Assembly (NCBI RefSeq): GCF_039595395.1
Contig: NZ_JBCNLP010000001.1
Location: 2,728,001 to 2,792,000 of the forward strand
Direction of reading: 5' to 3'
Length of the DNA stretch: 64,000 nucleotides
Source: Novosphingobium sp.
Lineage (GTDB): Bacteria > Pseudomonadota > Alphaproteobacteria > Sphingomonadales > Sphingomonadaceae
The notes under the pieces: model-generated
Told to the model about the DNA's origin: nothing
The model's database searches: none
The model's input: only the letters and a program-made list of their open reading frames with translations
Translations under genes and position numbers: made by a program
In this document: piece after piece, positions 17,970 through 25,527 of the stretch
Position numbering within the stretch: position 1 is the first letter of the stretch
How the letters are laid out: every line of letters begins with the position of its first letter

Positions 17970-18665
17970 ATGCGTATCGCAATTGCCGACGACGATGTCA
18001 CTTTCGTCGATTTCATTAAGGCCATTACGGGAAATGACGGGCATAGCTGTGTCGTCTTCGGTGACGGGCAATCGATCGTAACCCAGTTGCAGCGTGAAAC
18101 CTTCGACCTCGTGATCCTCGACTGGCACATGCCGCGCATGACCGGGCCCGAGGTTTTGGCATGGATGCAGCAGAACCTTGAGGTGCCACCGCCGGTCATC
18201 ATGCTGACCAGCCAGTACAACAAGACCGACATCGCCCGCACCCTCAGCCAGGGCGCGGATGACTTCATCGTCAAGCCCGAGACCGCCGCTGTCATTTCCG
18301 CCCGCATCGACGCGGTTCTGCGCCGCAGCGGGCAGCGCGCCGCGCCCCAGCGCCACATCGATTTCGGCAATTACCGCTTCGACCGGCTGGAAAGCACCGT
18401 CCATTACGACGGCGCGTCCGAGCGGCTGACGGCCAAGGAATTCTCGCTGGCGCTGCTGTTCTTCCAGAACCTCAACCGCCCCCTGTCGCGCGGCTATCTG
18501 CTCGATACGGTGTGGAACAGCGTGGCGGGCCTGCCCACGCGCACGCTTGATGTCCATGTGTCCCATATTCGGGCAAAGCTCAAACTTGCGACCGGCGGCA
18601 ACTTCCGCTTGCAGACCATCGTGAGCTATGGCTACCGGCTGGAGGCCTGCGCGGAGGACGAATGA
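17970..18665 (+). CDS. Response regulator, OmpR/winged-helix family
   Basis: 231 aa. The receiver domain has the acidic triad start AIADDD (residues 6-9), acceptor Asp51 in VILDWHMP, Thr80 in IMLTS and Lys102 in FIVKPE. The C-terminal winged-helix DNA-binding domain shows LTAKEFSLALLFFQNLNRPLSR and TRTLDVHVSHIRAKL, ending SYGYRLEA. It should be phosphorylated by the CHASE2 kinase encoded two genes downstream. Its stop overlaps the start of the FecR/LysM gene by four bases (ATGA), so the three genes form one operon. Confidence 0.94.
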   Translation: MRIAIADDDVTFVDFIKAITGNDGHSCVVFGDGQSIVTQLQRETFDLVILDWHMPRMTGPEVLAWMQQNLEVPPPVIMLTSQYNKTDIARTLSQGADDFIVKPETAAVISARIDAVLRRSGQRAAPQRHIDFGNYRFDRLESTVHYDGASERLTAKEFSLALLFFQNLNRPLSRGYLLDTVWNSVAGLPTRTLDVHVSHIRAKLKLATGGNFRLQTIVSYGYRLEACAEDE

Positions 18666-20014
18666 CCAAGCACCATCAGGCCCGGCGCATGCCCCGCATG
18701 AGGCCGGGGATCGCCATCGGCCTGAGCTGCCTGGGTTTTCTGGCTCCACAGGGTTTTCTGGCGCCAAAGGCGTGGGCCGACGCCCCTGCTCCGCCCACCG
18801 AAGCCACCTATCACACCAAGCTCCACGACACGCTGATCGATCTGGCCCGCCGTTATTTCAACCGGGTCGAGGATTATCGCGTGGTCCAGCAGCTCAACCA
18901 TGTGCCGATCCCGGAGCATCTCCAGCCCGATATCGACCTGCGCATCCCGGTGGCCCTGCTGCGCGGCGCCCCGGCCACCGCCAGCATCATCAGCTTTCGC
19001 GGCGATGTGCGCCTTGGCGAGGACCGCCATGCCGCCACGCAGGGCGCCGTGCTGAACGAGGGCACGCGGATCGAGACCGGCGCGGGCTCCTTCCTCAGCC
19101 TGCGCGCCGCCGATGGTTCGACGGTGACCATGCCCTCGCAAAGCGTGATGCGCCTCTCGCGCATGCGCCGCATCCTGCTGACCGGCACGCTGGACCAGCA
19201 GTTCAGCGTCGAGCGCGGACGGCTGGAAACCACCGTCGCCAAGCAGGTGGGCCCGGCCAGCCATTACGAGGTACGCACCCCCATCGCCGTTTCGGCGGTG
19301 CGCGGCACGGTGTTCCGCGTCAATTACGGAGACGGCCCTTCCCTGACCGAGGTGCTGGGCGGCACGGTGGCCGTGGGCGCGCCGGGCTCCACCCATCCGC
19401 AGGCCATCCCGATCGGCGAGGGCGCCGCCGTGGCGCCGGGCGGAGGCATCCACACCGAAACGCTGCTGCCAGCGCCTGCTCTGGCCGAAAGCAACCGCCT
19501 GCAGGCCGGGCATGACCTGCGTTTCTCCCTCGCTCCGGTGCCGGGCGCGGCCTCCTATCATTTGCAGATCGCGCGCGATGCCGCTTTCCACGATATCGTC
19601 GCGGAAACCACCTCCGCCACGCCCGAGGCCCGCTTCGCCGCCTTGCCCGAGGGCGCGTGGTTCGCGCGGGCAACCGCCATTTCCGCCACCGGCTTTGAAG
19701 GCCTGCCCGCCACGCAGGATTTTCAGCGACAGGCCCATGCCTTCGATGCCGATCTGGCTCGGCTCAACGCCCGTTCATGGCGGGTGACATGGAACTACTC
19801 GGGCGATCCCGCCGCGCATTTCCGCGTACAGGTCACGCCCATCGGCAAGCATGGCCGGATCACGCTGGACGAGGACGATCTGCATGGCCGCGCCCTGCGG
19901 CTGGACGATCTGCCGCCCGGCCCCTACCGCTGGCGGGTCGGCGCCATCGCGCCTGACCACAAGGACGATCTGTGGACGCCATGGCGCGACGTGAAGATCG
20001 AAATGGGCCGCTAA
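18662..20014 (+). CDS. LysM and FecR domain secreted protein
   Basis: 450 aa. A signal peptide near the N-terminus is followed by YHTKLHDTLIDLARRYFNRVEDYRVVQQLN, a LysM-type peptidoglycan-binding motif. A FecR domain comes next (FRGDVRLGED, LNEGTRIETGAGSFLSLRAADGSTVTMPSQS, IAVSAVRGTVFRV). The C-terminal half contains fibronectin-like beta modules (YHLQIARDAAF, YRWRVGAIAPD). The protein should sit in the periplasm bound to the cell wall. Being encoded between a regulator and a CHASE2 kinase, it may present a signal to the kinase's periplasmic domain; that is inference. Start and stop are coupled to both neighbours. Confidence 0.88.
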   Translation: MTKHHQARRMPRMRPGIAIGLSCLGFLAPQGFLAPKAWADAPAPPTEATYHTKLHDTLIDLARRYFNRVEDYRVVQQLNHVPIPEHLQPDIDLRIPVALLRGAPATASIISFRGDVRLGEDRHAATQGAVLNEGTRIETGAGSFLSLRAADGSTVTMPSQSVMRLSRMRRILLTGTLDQQFSVERGRLETTVAKQVGPASHYEVRTPIAVSAVRGTVFRVNYGDGPSLTEVLGGTVAVGAPGSTHPQAIPIGEGAAVAPGGGIHTETLLPAPALAESNRLQAGHDLRFSLAPVPGAASYHLQIARDAAFHDIVAETTSATPEARFAALPEGAWFARATAISATGFEGLPATQDFQRQAHAFDADLARLNARSWRVTWNYSGDPAAHFRVQVTPIGKHGRITLDEDDLHGRALRLDDLPPGPYRWRVGAIAPDHKDDLWTPWRDVKIEMGR

Positions 20015-20015
20015 G

Positions 20016-22223
20016 CTGAAACGCCCCTATCGCCGCCTGCTGCTGGAATGGAGCATCATCCTGTGCTTTGCCGCCGGAATCGCGGCGGCGCTGGCATGGA
20101 CTCATGGCACGCAGCGGCTCGACAATCAGATCTATGACCGGCTGATCCGCTGGCGCGCGCCTGCCCCCGATCCGCGCATCGAGATCGTGGCGATGGACGA
20201 TGACAGCCTGAAACGGCTGGGCGCCTGGCCATGGCGGCGCGACCTGCATGCCAAGCTGATCGAGCGTCTGAGCCATGCCGGCGCCGCGCTGATCGCCTAT
20301 GACGTGCTGTTTATCGAGCCCACGCCCGATGACGCCGCGCTGGGCGAAGCGATCGCCCATGCCCCTGCGACCATCGCGCCGATGCTGTTTCAGGCGCCCG
20401 GCAGCAATGGCGCTTCAGTCGATGCCGTGGCGCCGATCCCTCAGGTCGCGGCGCATGCGCGGATCGGCCATGTCAATCTGGCCGCCGATGCCGACGGGCT
20501 GATCCGCCATATCGCCCTGAGCGAAAGCGCGGGCGTCAGCGCTCCGGTGCCGCATCTGATGGAGCTGGCCTATCGCCAGACCACCGGCCATGCCTCGCCC
20601 GCCTTCGCCGATGGTGGCGCGCCGACGCTGCTGCCCTATGCCAGCCAGACCGGCGCCTTTCCCACCGTACCCTTCGCCTCGGTGCTGGCCGGCGAAGTGC
20701 CGGACGCCTTCCTGCGCGGCAAGATCGTGCTGGTGGGCGCCACCGCCACGGGCATCGGCGACCGCTACCCCACCCCCCTGCCCGGCGGCGCCGCCATGCC
20801 CGGCGTCGAGCTTCAGGCCCATCTGCTCAGCGCCTTGCTGGCAGGCCGCATGATCCACGAAGTGCCGCCCGTCTGGATGGCGCTGCTCAGCGTGCTGCCG
20901 GTGCTGGCGCTGATGCTGGGCTTCTGGCGCTGGACGCCCGCCATGGCGCTGCGCTGCTCGCTCGGGGCGATCCTGCTGGTGCTGGGCGGATCGGTGGCGG
21001 CGCTGCTGCTGGCGGGCTGGTGGATGCCGCCGGGCGCCATGCTGGCCGGGCTGCTGCTGGCCTATCCCCTGTGGGGCTGGCGGCGACTGCAGGCGATCAG
21101 CGATTATGTCGATGTCGAAATCGCCCGTTTCGCGGCGGAAAAGGATCTGGCCGTGCCGCGCCGCGCCCGCCCCCTGCCCAGCGATGTGATCGAGGCGCAG
21201 ACCGCGCAACTCGCCAGCGCCATCGACCGCATCCGCGACATCCGCCGCTTCGCCAGCGACACGATCGAGCATCTGCCCGATGCCGTGCTGGTCACCGGCA
21301 TCGACGAGCGGGTGACGCTGGCCAATGCCGCCGCCATCGCCATGATGGGCGGCAAGATGGTGGGCTACCGCGTCGAGGACATCCTCGCCACCATCACCGC
21401 CGAGCGCCATGAGGATGAGATCACCACCGGCGACGGGCGCCGTGTCGTCATCGCCCGCGCGCCGCTGGAACACGCCAATGGCCAGCACAGCGGCTGGATT
21501 CTGCGCCTCGTCGACATCACCACCATCCGCGAGGCCGAGCGCACCCGCGAGGAGGTGCTGCAACTGCTGAGCCACGACATGCGCTCGCCCCAGGCCTCGA
21601 TCATCACCATGGTCGAGGGGCCGCAGGGCGCCGACCTGCCGCGCGATATGGCCAGCCGCATCGCCCGACATGCGCGGCGCACCATGAGCCTGGCCGATGG
21701 TTTCGTGCAACTGGCGCGCGCTCAGGCCGCGCCTTTCGAGCCGGTCGAGATCATGCTGGCCGACATGCTGATCGAGGCCGCCGACGATCTGCTGCCGCTG
21801 GCCCGCGAAAAGGGCCTGACCATCGCGCTGGAAGGCACTGAGGAGCCGGTCTTCCTGGTGGCCGAGCCCCAGATGCTGCTGCGCGCCTTCACCAATCTGA
21901 TCGACAATGCCATCAAATACAGCCCCGCGGGCACCACGATCACCTGTGCCATTGCGCCCGGCCCCGGACCGGAAGAGGCCGAAGTCTCGATCCGCGATCA
22001 GGGTGAAGGTATGGCCGAACATGTGCGGCGAAACCTGTTCGGCCGCTTCGTCGCGGGCGGCGGCAAAGAGAAACGCAGCGCCGGACTGGGTCTGGCCTTT
22101 GTGAAAACCGTGATGGACCGCCACAGCGCCGCCATCGCCTGCGACAGCGGGCCGCATGGCACCTGTTTCACCATGTGTTTCATAACGTTACCCGACGAAC
22201 CTCTGCCGCCGGATGAGGATTAA
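20016..22223 (+). CDS. CHASE2-PAS sensor histidine kinase, probable CTG start
   Basis: About 735 aa if it starts at CTG 20016. The first in-frame GTG (20187) would remove the N-terminal membrane helix (LLLEWSIILCFAAGIAAALAW) and the opening of the CHASE2 domain (LDNQIYDRLIRWRAP). No ATG, GTG or TTG lies between the upstream in-frame stop at 19992 and that GTG. Domains in order: membrane helix, periplasmic CHASE2 (to about residue 280), three membrane helices, PAS (EHLPDAVLVTGIDERVTLANA), HisKA with LLSHDMRSPQASI, and HATPase (NLIDNAIKYSP, GLGLAFVKTV). The start is one base after the FecR gene's stop, so reinitiation is likely. It is the partner of the response regulator two genes upstream. 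Confidence 0.88.
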   Translation: MKRPYRRLLLEWSIILCFAAGIAAALAWTHGTQRLDNQIYDRLIRWRAPAPDPRIEIVAMDDDSLKRLGAWPWRRDLHAKLIERLSHAGAALIAYDVLFIEPTPDDAALGEAIAHAPATIAPMLFQAPGSNGASVDAVAPIPQVAAHARIGHVNLAADADGLIRHIALSESAGVSAPVPHLMELAYRQTTGHASPAFADGGAPTLLPYASQTGAFPTVPFASVLAGEVPDAFLRGKIVLVGATATGIGDRYPTPLPGGAAMPGVELQAHLLSALLAGRMIHEVPPVWMALLSVLPVLALMLGFWRWTPAMALRCSLGAILLVLGGSVAALLLAGWWMPPGAMLAGLLLAYPLWGWRRLQAISDYVDVEIARFAAEKDLAVPRRARPLPSDVIEAQTAQLASAIDRIRDIRRFASDTIEHLPDAVLVTGIDERVTLANAAAIAMMGGKMVGYRVEDILATITAERHEDEITTGDGRRVVIARAPLEHANGQHSGWILRLVDITTIREAERTREEVLQLLSHDMRSPQASIITMVEGPQGADLPRDMASRIARHARRTMSLADGFVQLARAQAAPFEPVEIMLADMLIEAADDLLPLAREKGLTIALEGTEEPVFLVAEPQMLLRAFTNLIDNAIKYSPAGTTITCAIAPGPGPEEAEVSIRDQGEGMAEHVRRNLFGRFVAGGGKEKRSAGLGLAFVKTVMDRHSAAIACDSGPHGTCFTMCFITLPDEPLPPDED

Positions 22224-22873
22224 CCAAGCCGCACGGCGTGCTCCAGCCGGGCGTGGGCGGCAGTCAAATGGTCGCGCAGCAGCGTGCTCGCCCGCGCCTG
22301 GTCGCGCGCCACCAGCGCATGGATCACGGCGCCCATTTCACCCGCCGTCTCGCGCTGGTCGTCGGGCCCTCGCCGGACATGCAAAATACGTAGGCGGCGA
22401 TGGAGCGAAAGCATCGTCCCGACCAGCAGCGCATTGCCACTGCCAATGGCGATCAGCCGCTGCATCGCGGCCAGCGCCTCGGCAAAGCGCGCCTTGCCCT
22501 GCGGGTCGAGCGCCGCGCTTTCCATCTCGCGCAGCGTCGCGCCCAGCCCGGCCCGCGCGCCCTCGCCCATGTTGCGCGCGGCCTCGGCGGCGGCATGGGG
22601 CTCGACCAGCAGGCGCAGCGCGAAGGCATCGCGCAGTTCGACGCCACCCATCTCCGGGCAGGCGCGATAGCCGACATTGGGCCGCTTGAAGACCAGCCTT
22701 TCGGCCTCCAGCTGGCTCAACGCCTCGCGGATGGGGGTCTGCGACATGGCCAGTTGCCGGGCGACGCGGTCGATGGCGACACGTTCGCCCGGTGCGATGG
22801 TGGTGGTCAGGATCATCGCCAGCAGATGGTCATAGGCCTGCTCGACCAGCGTCGGCGAGGCCAGAGCGACCAT
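22220..22873 (-). CDS. GntR-family transcriptional regulator, FCD type
   Basis: About 217 aa from the chosen start. The N-terminal winged helix reads YDHLLAMILTTTIAPGERVAIDRVARQLAMSQTPIREALSQLEAERLV, the GntR signature. The C-terminal FCD domain has ELRDAFALRLLVEPHAAAEAA and later VIHALVARDQARASTLLRDHL with the His residues used for metal/effector binding. FCD regulators usually sense sugar acids or other carboxylates. Longer starts at 22942 or 22957 are possible. Its stop overlaps the convergent kinase stop (TTAA). It lies downstream of an SDR and a KDPGal aldolase gene on the same strand, so I infer control of sugar-acid catabolism. Confidence 0.87.
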   Translation of the reverse strand: MVALASPTLVEQAYDHLLAMILTTTIAPGERVAIDRVARQLAMSQTPIREALSQLEAERLVFKRPNVGYRACPEMGGVELRDAFALRLLVEPHAAAEAARNMGEGARAGLGATLREMESAALDPQGKARFAEALAAMQRLIAIGSGNALLVGTMLSLHRRLRILHVRRGPDDQRETAGEMGAVIHALVARDQARASTLLRDHLTAAHARLEHAVRLG

Positions 22874-23039
22874 GCCGTCACCCGGATGCTGAACCAGCCG
22901 ACCTCCACGCAGAACCGTTGCCACCACTCTATCCTGTCGCATCCGCAGGCGCGCCATCCCCAGGCGCGCCCCGGATCACCCCTGCCATAGCATCACACCG
23001 GCCGCCATGGGGCGAATACCGCCCGCTGGCCTTGCGCGA

Positions 23040-23825
23040 TCAGGCGCCGCTGCGCGAGATGGCGAAGGGGCCAAACGCCTGCTGCACCGGCATGATCTCG
23101 ATGGTGTTGACGTTGAGATGCGCGGGCAGGCGCAGCACCGCCTCGGCTGTATCGACCACATCCTCGGCAGAGAGCGGCTTCATGTTCTCATAGACCTTGG
23201 CCGCCGCGCCATCGTCGCCACGGAAGCGCACCTGCGAAAACTCGGTCTCGCAGGCCCCCGGCTCCAGCGAGGTGACGCGGATCGGCGTCCCCAGCAGATC
23301 GGCGCGCAGATTGAGCGAGAACTGGCGCACAAAGGCCTTGGTGGCGCCGTAAACATTGCCACCCGGATAGGGATAATTGGCCGCCACCGAGCTGAGGTTG
23401 ATGACGTCGCCGCGCCCGCGCTCCACCATGCCGGGCAGCACCGCATGGGCGATGCGCACCAGACCAGTGATGTTGGTCTCGATCATCGTCTCCCATTCGG
23501 CCAGATCGGCGCGCTGCGCGGGCTCCAGCCCCAGCGCGAGACCGGCATTGTTGAACAGGATGTCGATGGCCTGAAACGCTTGCGGAAGAGCGGCGATCAG
23601 CTTGTGGCCCGCATCGGCCTCACGCAGGTCGAGCGGCACGGCCAGCAGGCGATCGCCACCCTCGGCTTTCAGGGCCTCCAGCCGCTCCACCCGGCGCCCG
23701 GTGGCGATCACCCGCCCGCCCGCGCCCAGCACGCGCCGCGCCATGGCCTGGCCGAAGCCCGAGGTGGCGCCGGTCACCAGCGCGATGCGGCCTTCGGCCC
23801 AAGTGTTGGACGAGGTGCTGGGCAT
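23040..23825 (-). CDS. SDR-family oxidoreductase (YdfG-like)
   Basis: 261 aa. The classical short-chain dehydrogenase set is complete: TGATSGFG (18-25) for NADP, NNAG (92-95), Ser145/146 in NLSSVAAN, and the catalytic Tyr159-x3-Lys163 in YGATK. NYPYPGGNVYGATKAFVRQF and LEPGACETEFSQVRFRGD resemble YdfG, which oxidises L-allo-threonine and 3-hydroxy acids. Here, between KDPGal aldolase and a GntR regulator, a sugar-acid or hydroxy-acid dehydrogenase role is likely, but the substrate is not certain. A strong AAGGAG site precedes the ATG. Confidence 0.9.
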   Translation of the reverse strand: MPSTSSNTWAEGRIALVTGATSGFGQAMARRVLGAGGRVIATGRRVERLEALKAEGGDRLLAVPLDLREADAGHKLIAALPQAFQAIDILFNNAGLALGLEPAQRADLAEWETMIETNITGLVRIAHAVLPGMVERGRGDVINLSSVAANYPYPGGNVYGATKAFVRQFSLNLRADLLGTPIRVTSLEPGACETEFSQVRFRGDDGAAAKVYENMKPLSAEDVVDTAEAVLRLPAHLNVNTIEIMPVQQAFGPFAISRSGA

Positions 23826-23907
23826 GGGAAACTCCTTGAGACATCAGATCAGGAACGAGGACGCAGGACGCGCCATCGCGGAAAAGCCGCCAACCGGCAG
23901 TCCGGTG

Positions 23908-24573
23908 TCAGGCCTGGGGCGTGGTTTCAACAACCAGCCCCCGCGCCTCACGCGACGCGGCGACAAAAGCACGGGCAATCGCGCCGACATCGCCTGCGCT
24001 GCGCCCCGGACGATAGAGCGCCGAGCCAAGCCCCGCGCCATCAGCGCCCGCCGCGAACCAGTCGGAGATGTTGTCCACCGCCACGCCGCCAACCGCGAGA
24101 AGAGGAGTATCGATGGGAAGAACCGCGCGCAAGGCCTTGATATAGGACGGGCCCACGCCCTCCGCCGGAAACAGCTTCAAGCCGGTCGCCCCGGCATCGA
24201 GCGCGGCAAAAGCCTCGCTGGCGGTGAAGAAGCCCGGCAGGCTGACCATGCCCGCCTCGACACTGGCCGCGATCACATCGGTATCGACATTGGGCGAGAC
24301 GATCAGGCGCCCACCGGCCTCATGCACATGCGCCACCTGGCGCCGCGTCAGCACCGTGCCCGCGCCGATCAGCACCTGAGGACCGAAACGCCGCGCCAGA
24401 CGGCCAATCGACTCATAGGGATCGGGCGAGTTGAGCGGCACCTCGATCATGCTGAAACCTGCCTCGACCAGTTGCTCGCCCACGGCTTCCACCTCTTCGG
24501 GGCGCACACCGCGCAGGATCGCCACCAGCGGGCAATGGGCCATGGCTGCGGAGAGATCGGCAATCGCACTCAT
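23908..24573 (-). CDS. dgoA: 2-dehydro-3-deoxy-6-phosphogalactonate aldolase
   Basis: About 221 aa, family-typical length. VAILRGVRPEE holds the substrate-binding Arg21, MIEVPLNSPDP the catalytic Glu44 and GLKLFPAEG the Schiff-base Lys133. The VPLNSPDP and LKLFPAE forms point to the KDPGal rather than the KDPG (Eda) branch. It cleaves 2-keto-3-deoxy-6-phosphogalactonate to pyruvate and glyceraldehyde 3-phosphate in the DeLey-Doudoroff galactose/galactonate route. GGAGTG precedes the start. The matching kinase and galactonate dehydratase are not in the window; an SDR and a GntR gene follow on the same strand. Confidence 0.9.
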   Translation of the reverse strand: MSAIADLSAAMAHCPLVAILRGVRPEEVEAVGEQLVEAGFSMIEVPLNSPDPYESIGRLARRFGPQVLIGAGTVLTRRQVAHVHEAGGRLIVSPNVDTDVIAASVEAGMVSLPGFFTASEAFAALDAGATGLKLFPAEGVGPSYIKALRAVLPIDTPLLAVGGVAVDNISDWFAAGADGAGLGSALYRPGRSAGDVGAIARAFVAASREARGLVVETTPQA

Positions 24574-24704
24574 CGGGTACACTCCATCGCAAGGGCTGAC
24601 GCAGCGGCTCTAATAGGCCCGGCATGGAAATGCCACCATCTCCATGCGCGTAATCATGGCGATATCGCGCCGAAACGACCATGGCGCCCGGCAACCTCCG
24701 CCTT

Positions 24705-24732
24705 GCAATTCAATCGCACTCGATTATATTGC
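24705..24732. promoter_or_regulatory. Inverted-repeat operator covering the ohrR promoter
   Basis: GCAATTCAATCG and CGATTATATTGC form a 12-4-12 inverted repeat with two mismatched positions. TTGCAA (24703-24708) and TATATT (24725-24730), 16 bases apart, look like -35 and -10 boxes, so the repeat covers the promoter. The -10 box lies 6 bases before the ATG at 24737, which suggests a leaderless message. The arrangement is that of an autoregulated MarR/OhrR gene. Confidence 0.6.
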
Positions 24733-24736
24733 GAGG

Positions 24737-25192
24737 ATGGACAACAAGAGTACCCCTGTCGCCGCCGGAGCGCTGGATGATTTCATCTGCTTCTCGATCT
24801 ACTCGACCGGGCTGGCGATGAACCGCTTTTACAAACCCCTGCTCGACAGGCTGGGGCTGACCTATCTGCAATATCTGCTGCTGGTGCTGCTGCGCGACAA
24901 GGACGGGCAGACCGTCAGCGAGATCGGCGAGCAACTGTTTCTGGAATCCTCGACGCTGACACCGCTGATCAAGCGGATGGAAGCCGCCGGGCACCTCAGC
25001 CGCCGCCGCGACAGCAAGGATGAGCGCGTGGTGCGTGTGTCGCTCACCGATCAGGGCCGCGATCTGGCTCAGCAAGCGGCGTGCATTCCGGGTGAGGTGT
25101 TTAAAGGGCTGGGCATGTCGGTGGAGGATATCCGCGAGATGGACGGCGCCTTGAAGGTGTTGCGCAAGCGGATGTTCGATCAGGCGAAGTAA
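24737..25192 (+). CDS. ohrR: MarR-family organic hydroperoxide regulator (OhrR-like)
   Basis: About 151 aa. DFICFSIYSTGLAMNRFYKPLLDRLGLTY matches the OhrR N-terminus with the peroxide-sensing Cys18 and the Tyr residues that hydrogen-bond it. Cys116 in QQAACIPGE would be the resolving Cys of two-Cys OhrR proteins. The winged helix has LFLESSTLTPLIKRMEAAGHLSRRRDSKDERVVRVSLTDQG. OhrR represses the peroxidase gene ohr until oxidised. No ohr gene is in the window, so the target must be elsewhere or be a neighbour such as the divergent aldolase operon. No normal ribosome site is present. Confidence 0.87.
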   Translation: MDNKSTPVAAGALDDFICFSIYSTGLAMNRFYKPLLDRLGLTYLQYLLLVLLRDKDGQTVSEIGEQLFLESSTLTPLIKRMEAAGHLSRRRDSKDERVVRVSLTDQGRDLAQQAACIPGEVFKGLGMSVEDIREMDGALKVLRKRMFDQAK

Positions 25193-25206
25193 CAGAAAAA
25201 GGTGAA

Positions 25207-25414
25207 TGCGAGGGTGTTACACCCTCGCGCTCCCGGGTTTTGTCAGCCTTGGCGCTTCGGGTTCGGCCTTAAGGAAGGTCGCCGCGCCGCAGGCAATTAT
25301 TCCCCATGCTTCCTGCCTGCGGCGCTCAGGTGGAGAGGTCAGGCACAAGGATCGGGCGCCACTGCCCCATCGCCGGAAGACGTCATGGGAGCGCGAGGGG
25401 ATAATCCCCTCGCA
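25207..25414 (-). repeat. Intergenic palindromic element, copy A
   Basis: About 208 bases. Hairpins sit at both ends: 25208-25228 (core GAGGGTGTTACACCCTC) and 25393-25413 (core GAGGGGATAATCCCCTC). The central stem is GCGCCGCAGGCA (25284-25295) with TGCCTGCGGCGC (25314-25325). The reverse complement aligns along its length with copies B and C, sharing CATGACGTCTTCCG, GGCAGTGG, GGCCGAACCC and ACAAAACCCGGGAGCGCGAG. It lies between the convergent ohrR and aminotransferase genes. Confidence 0.88.
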
Positions 25415-25442
25415 TCTTCCTTCTTACCTCCCTTAAAACAAA

Positions 25443-25480
25443 GGAAAGGCGCCCGGTCCCGAAGAACCGAACGCCTTTCC
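25443..25480 (-). terminator. Rho-independent terminator of the aminotransferase gene
   Basis: GGAAAGGCG and CGCCTTTCC pair, with an inner GGT/ACC pair. On the minus strand the hairpin is followed by TTTGTTTT. It lies about 50 bases after the aminotransferase stop. Confidence 0.8.
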
Positions 25481-25527
25481 CGCTCTCATCCGGCTGTCGG
25501 AGATCACGCCCCTCAAGCCGGGCCCTC

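Noticed and set aside
20187..22223. CHASE2 kinase starting at the GTG at 20187
   Set aside because: This would delete the N-terminal membrane helix and the beginning of the CHASE2 domain, both clearly encoded just upstream in the same frame.
25300..25430. Small frames reading GARGDNPLA-like peptides at 25.3, 54.7 and 60.5 kb
   Set aside because: They are translations of the terminal hairpins of the dispersed palindromic element, not genes.
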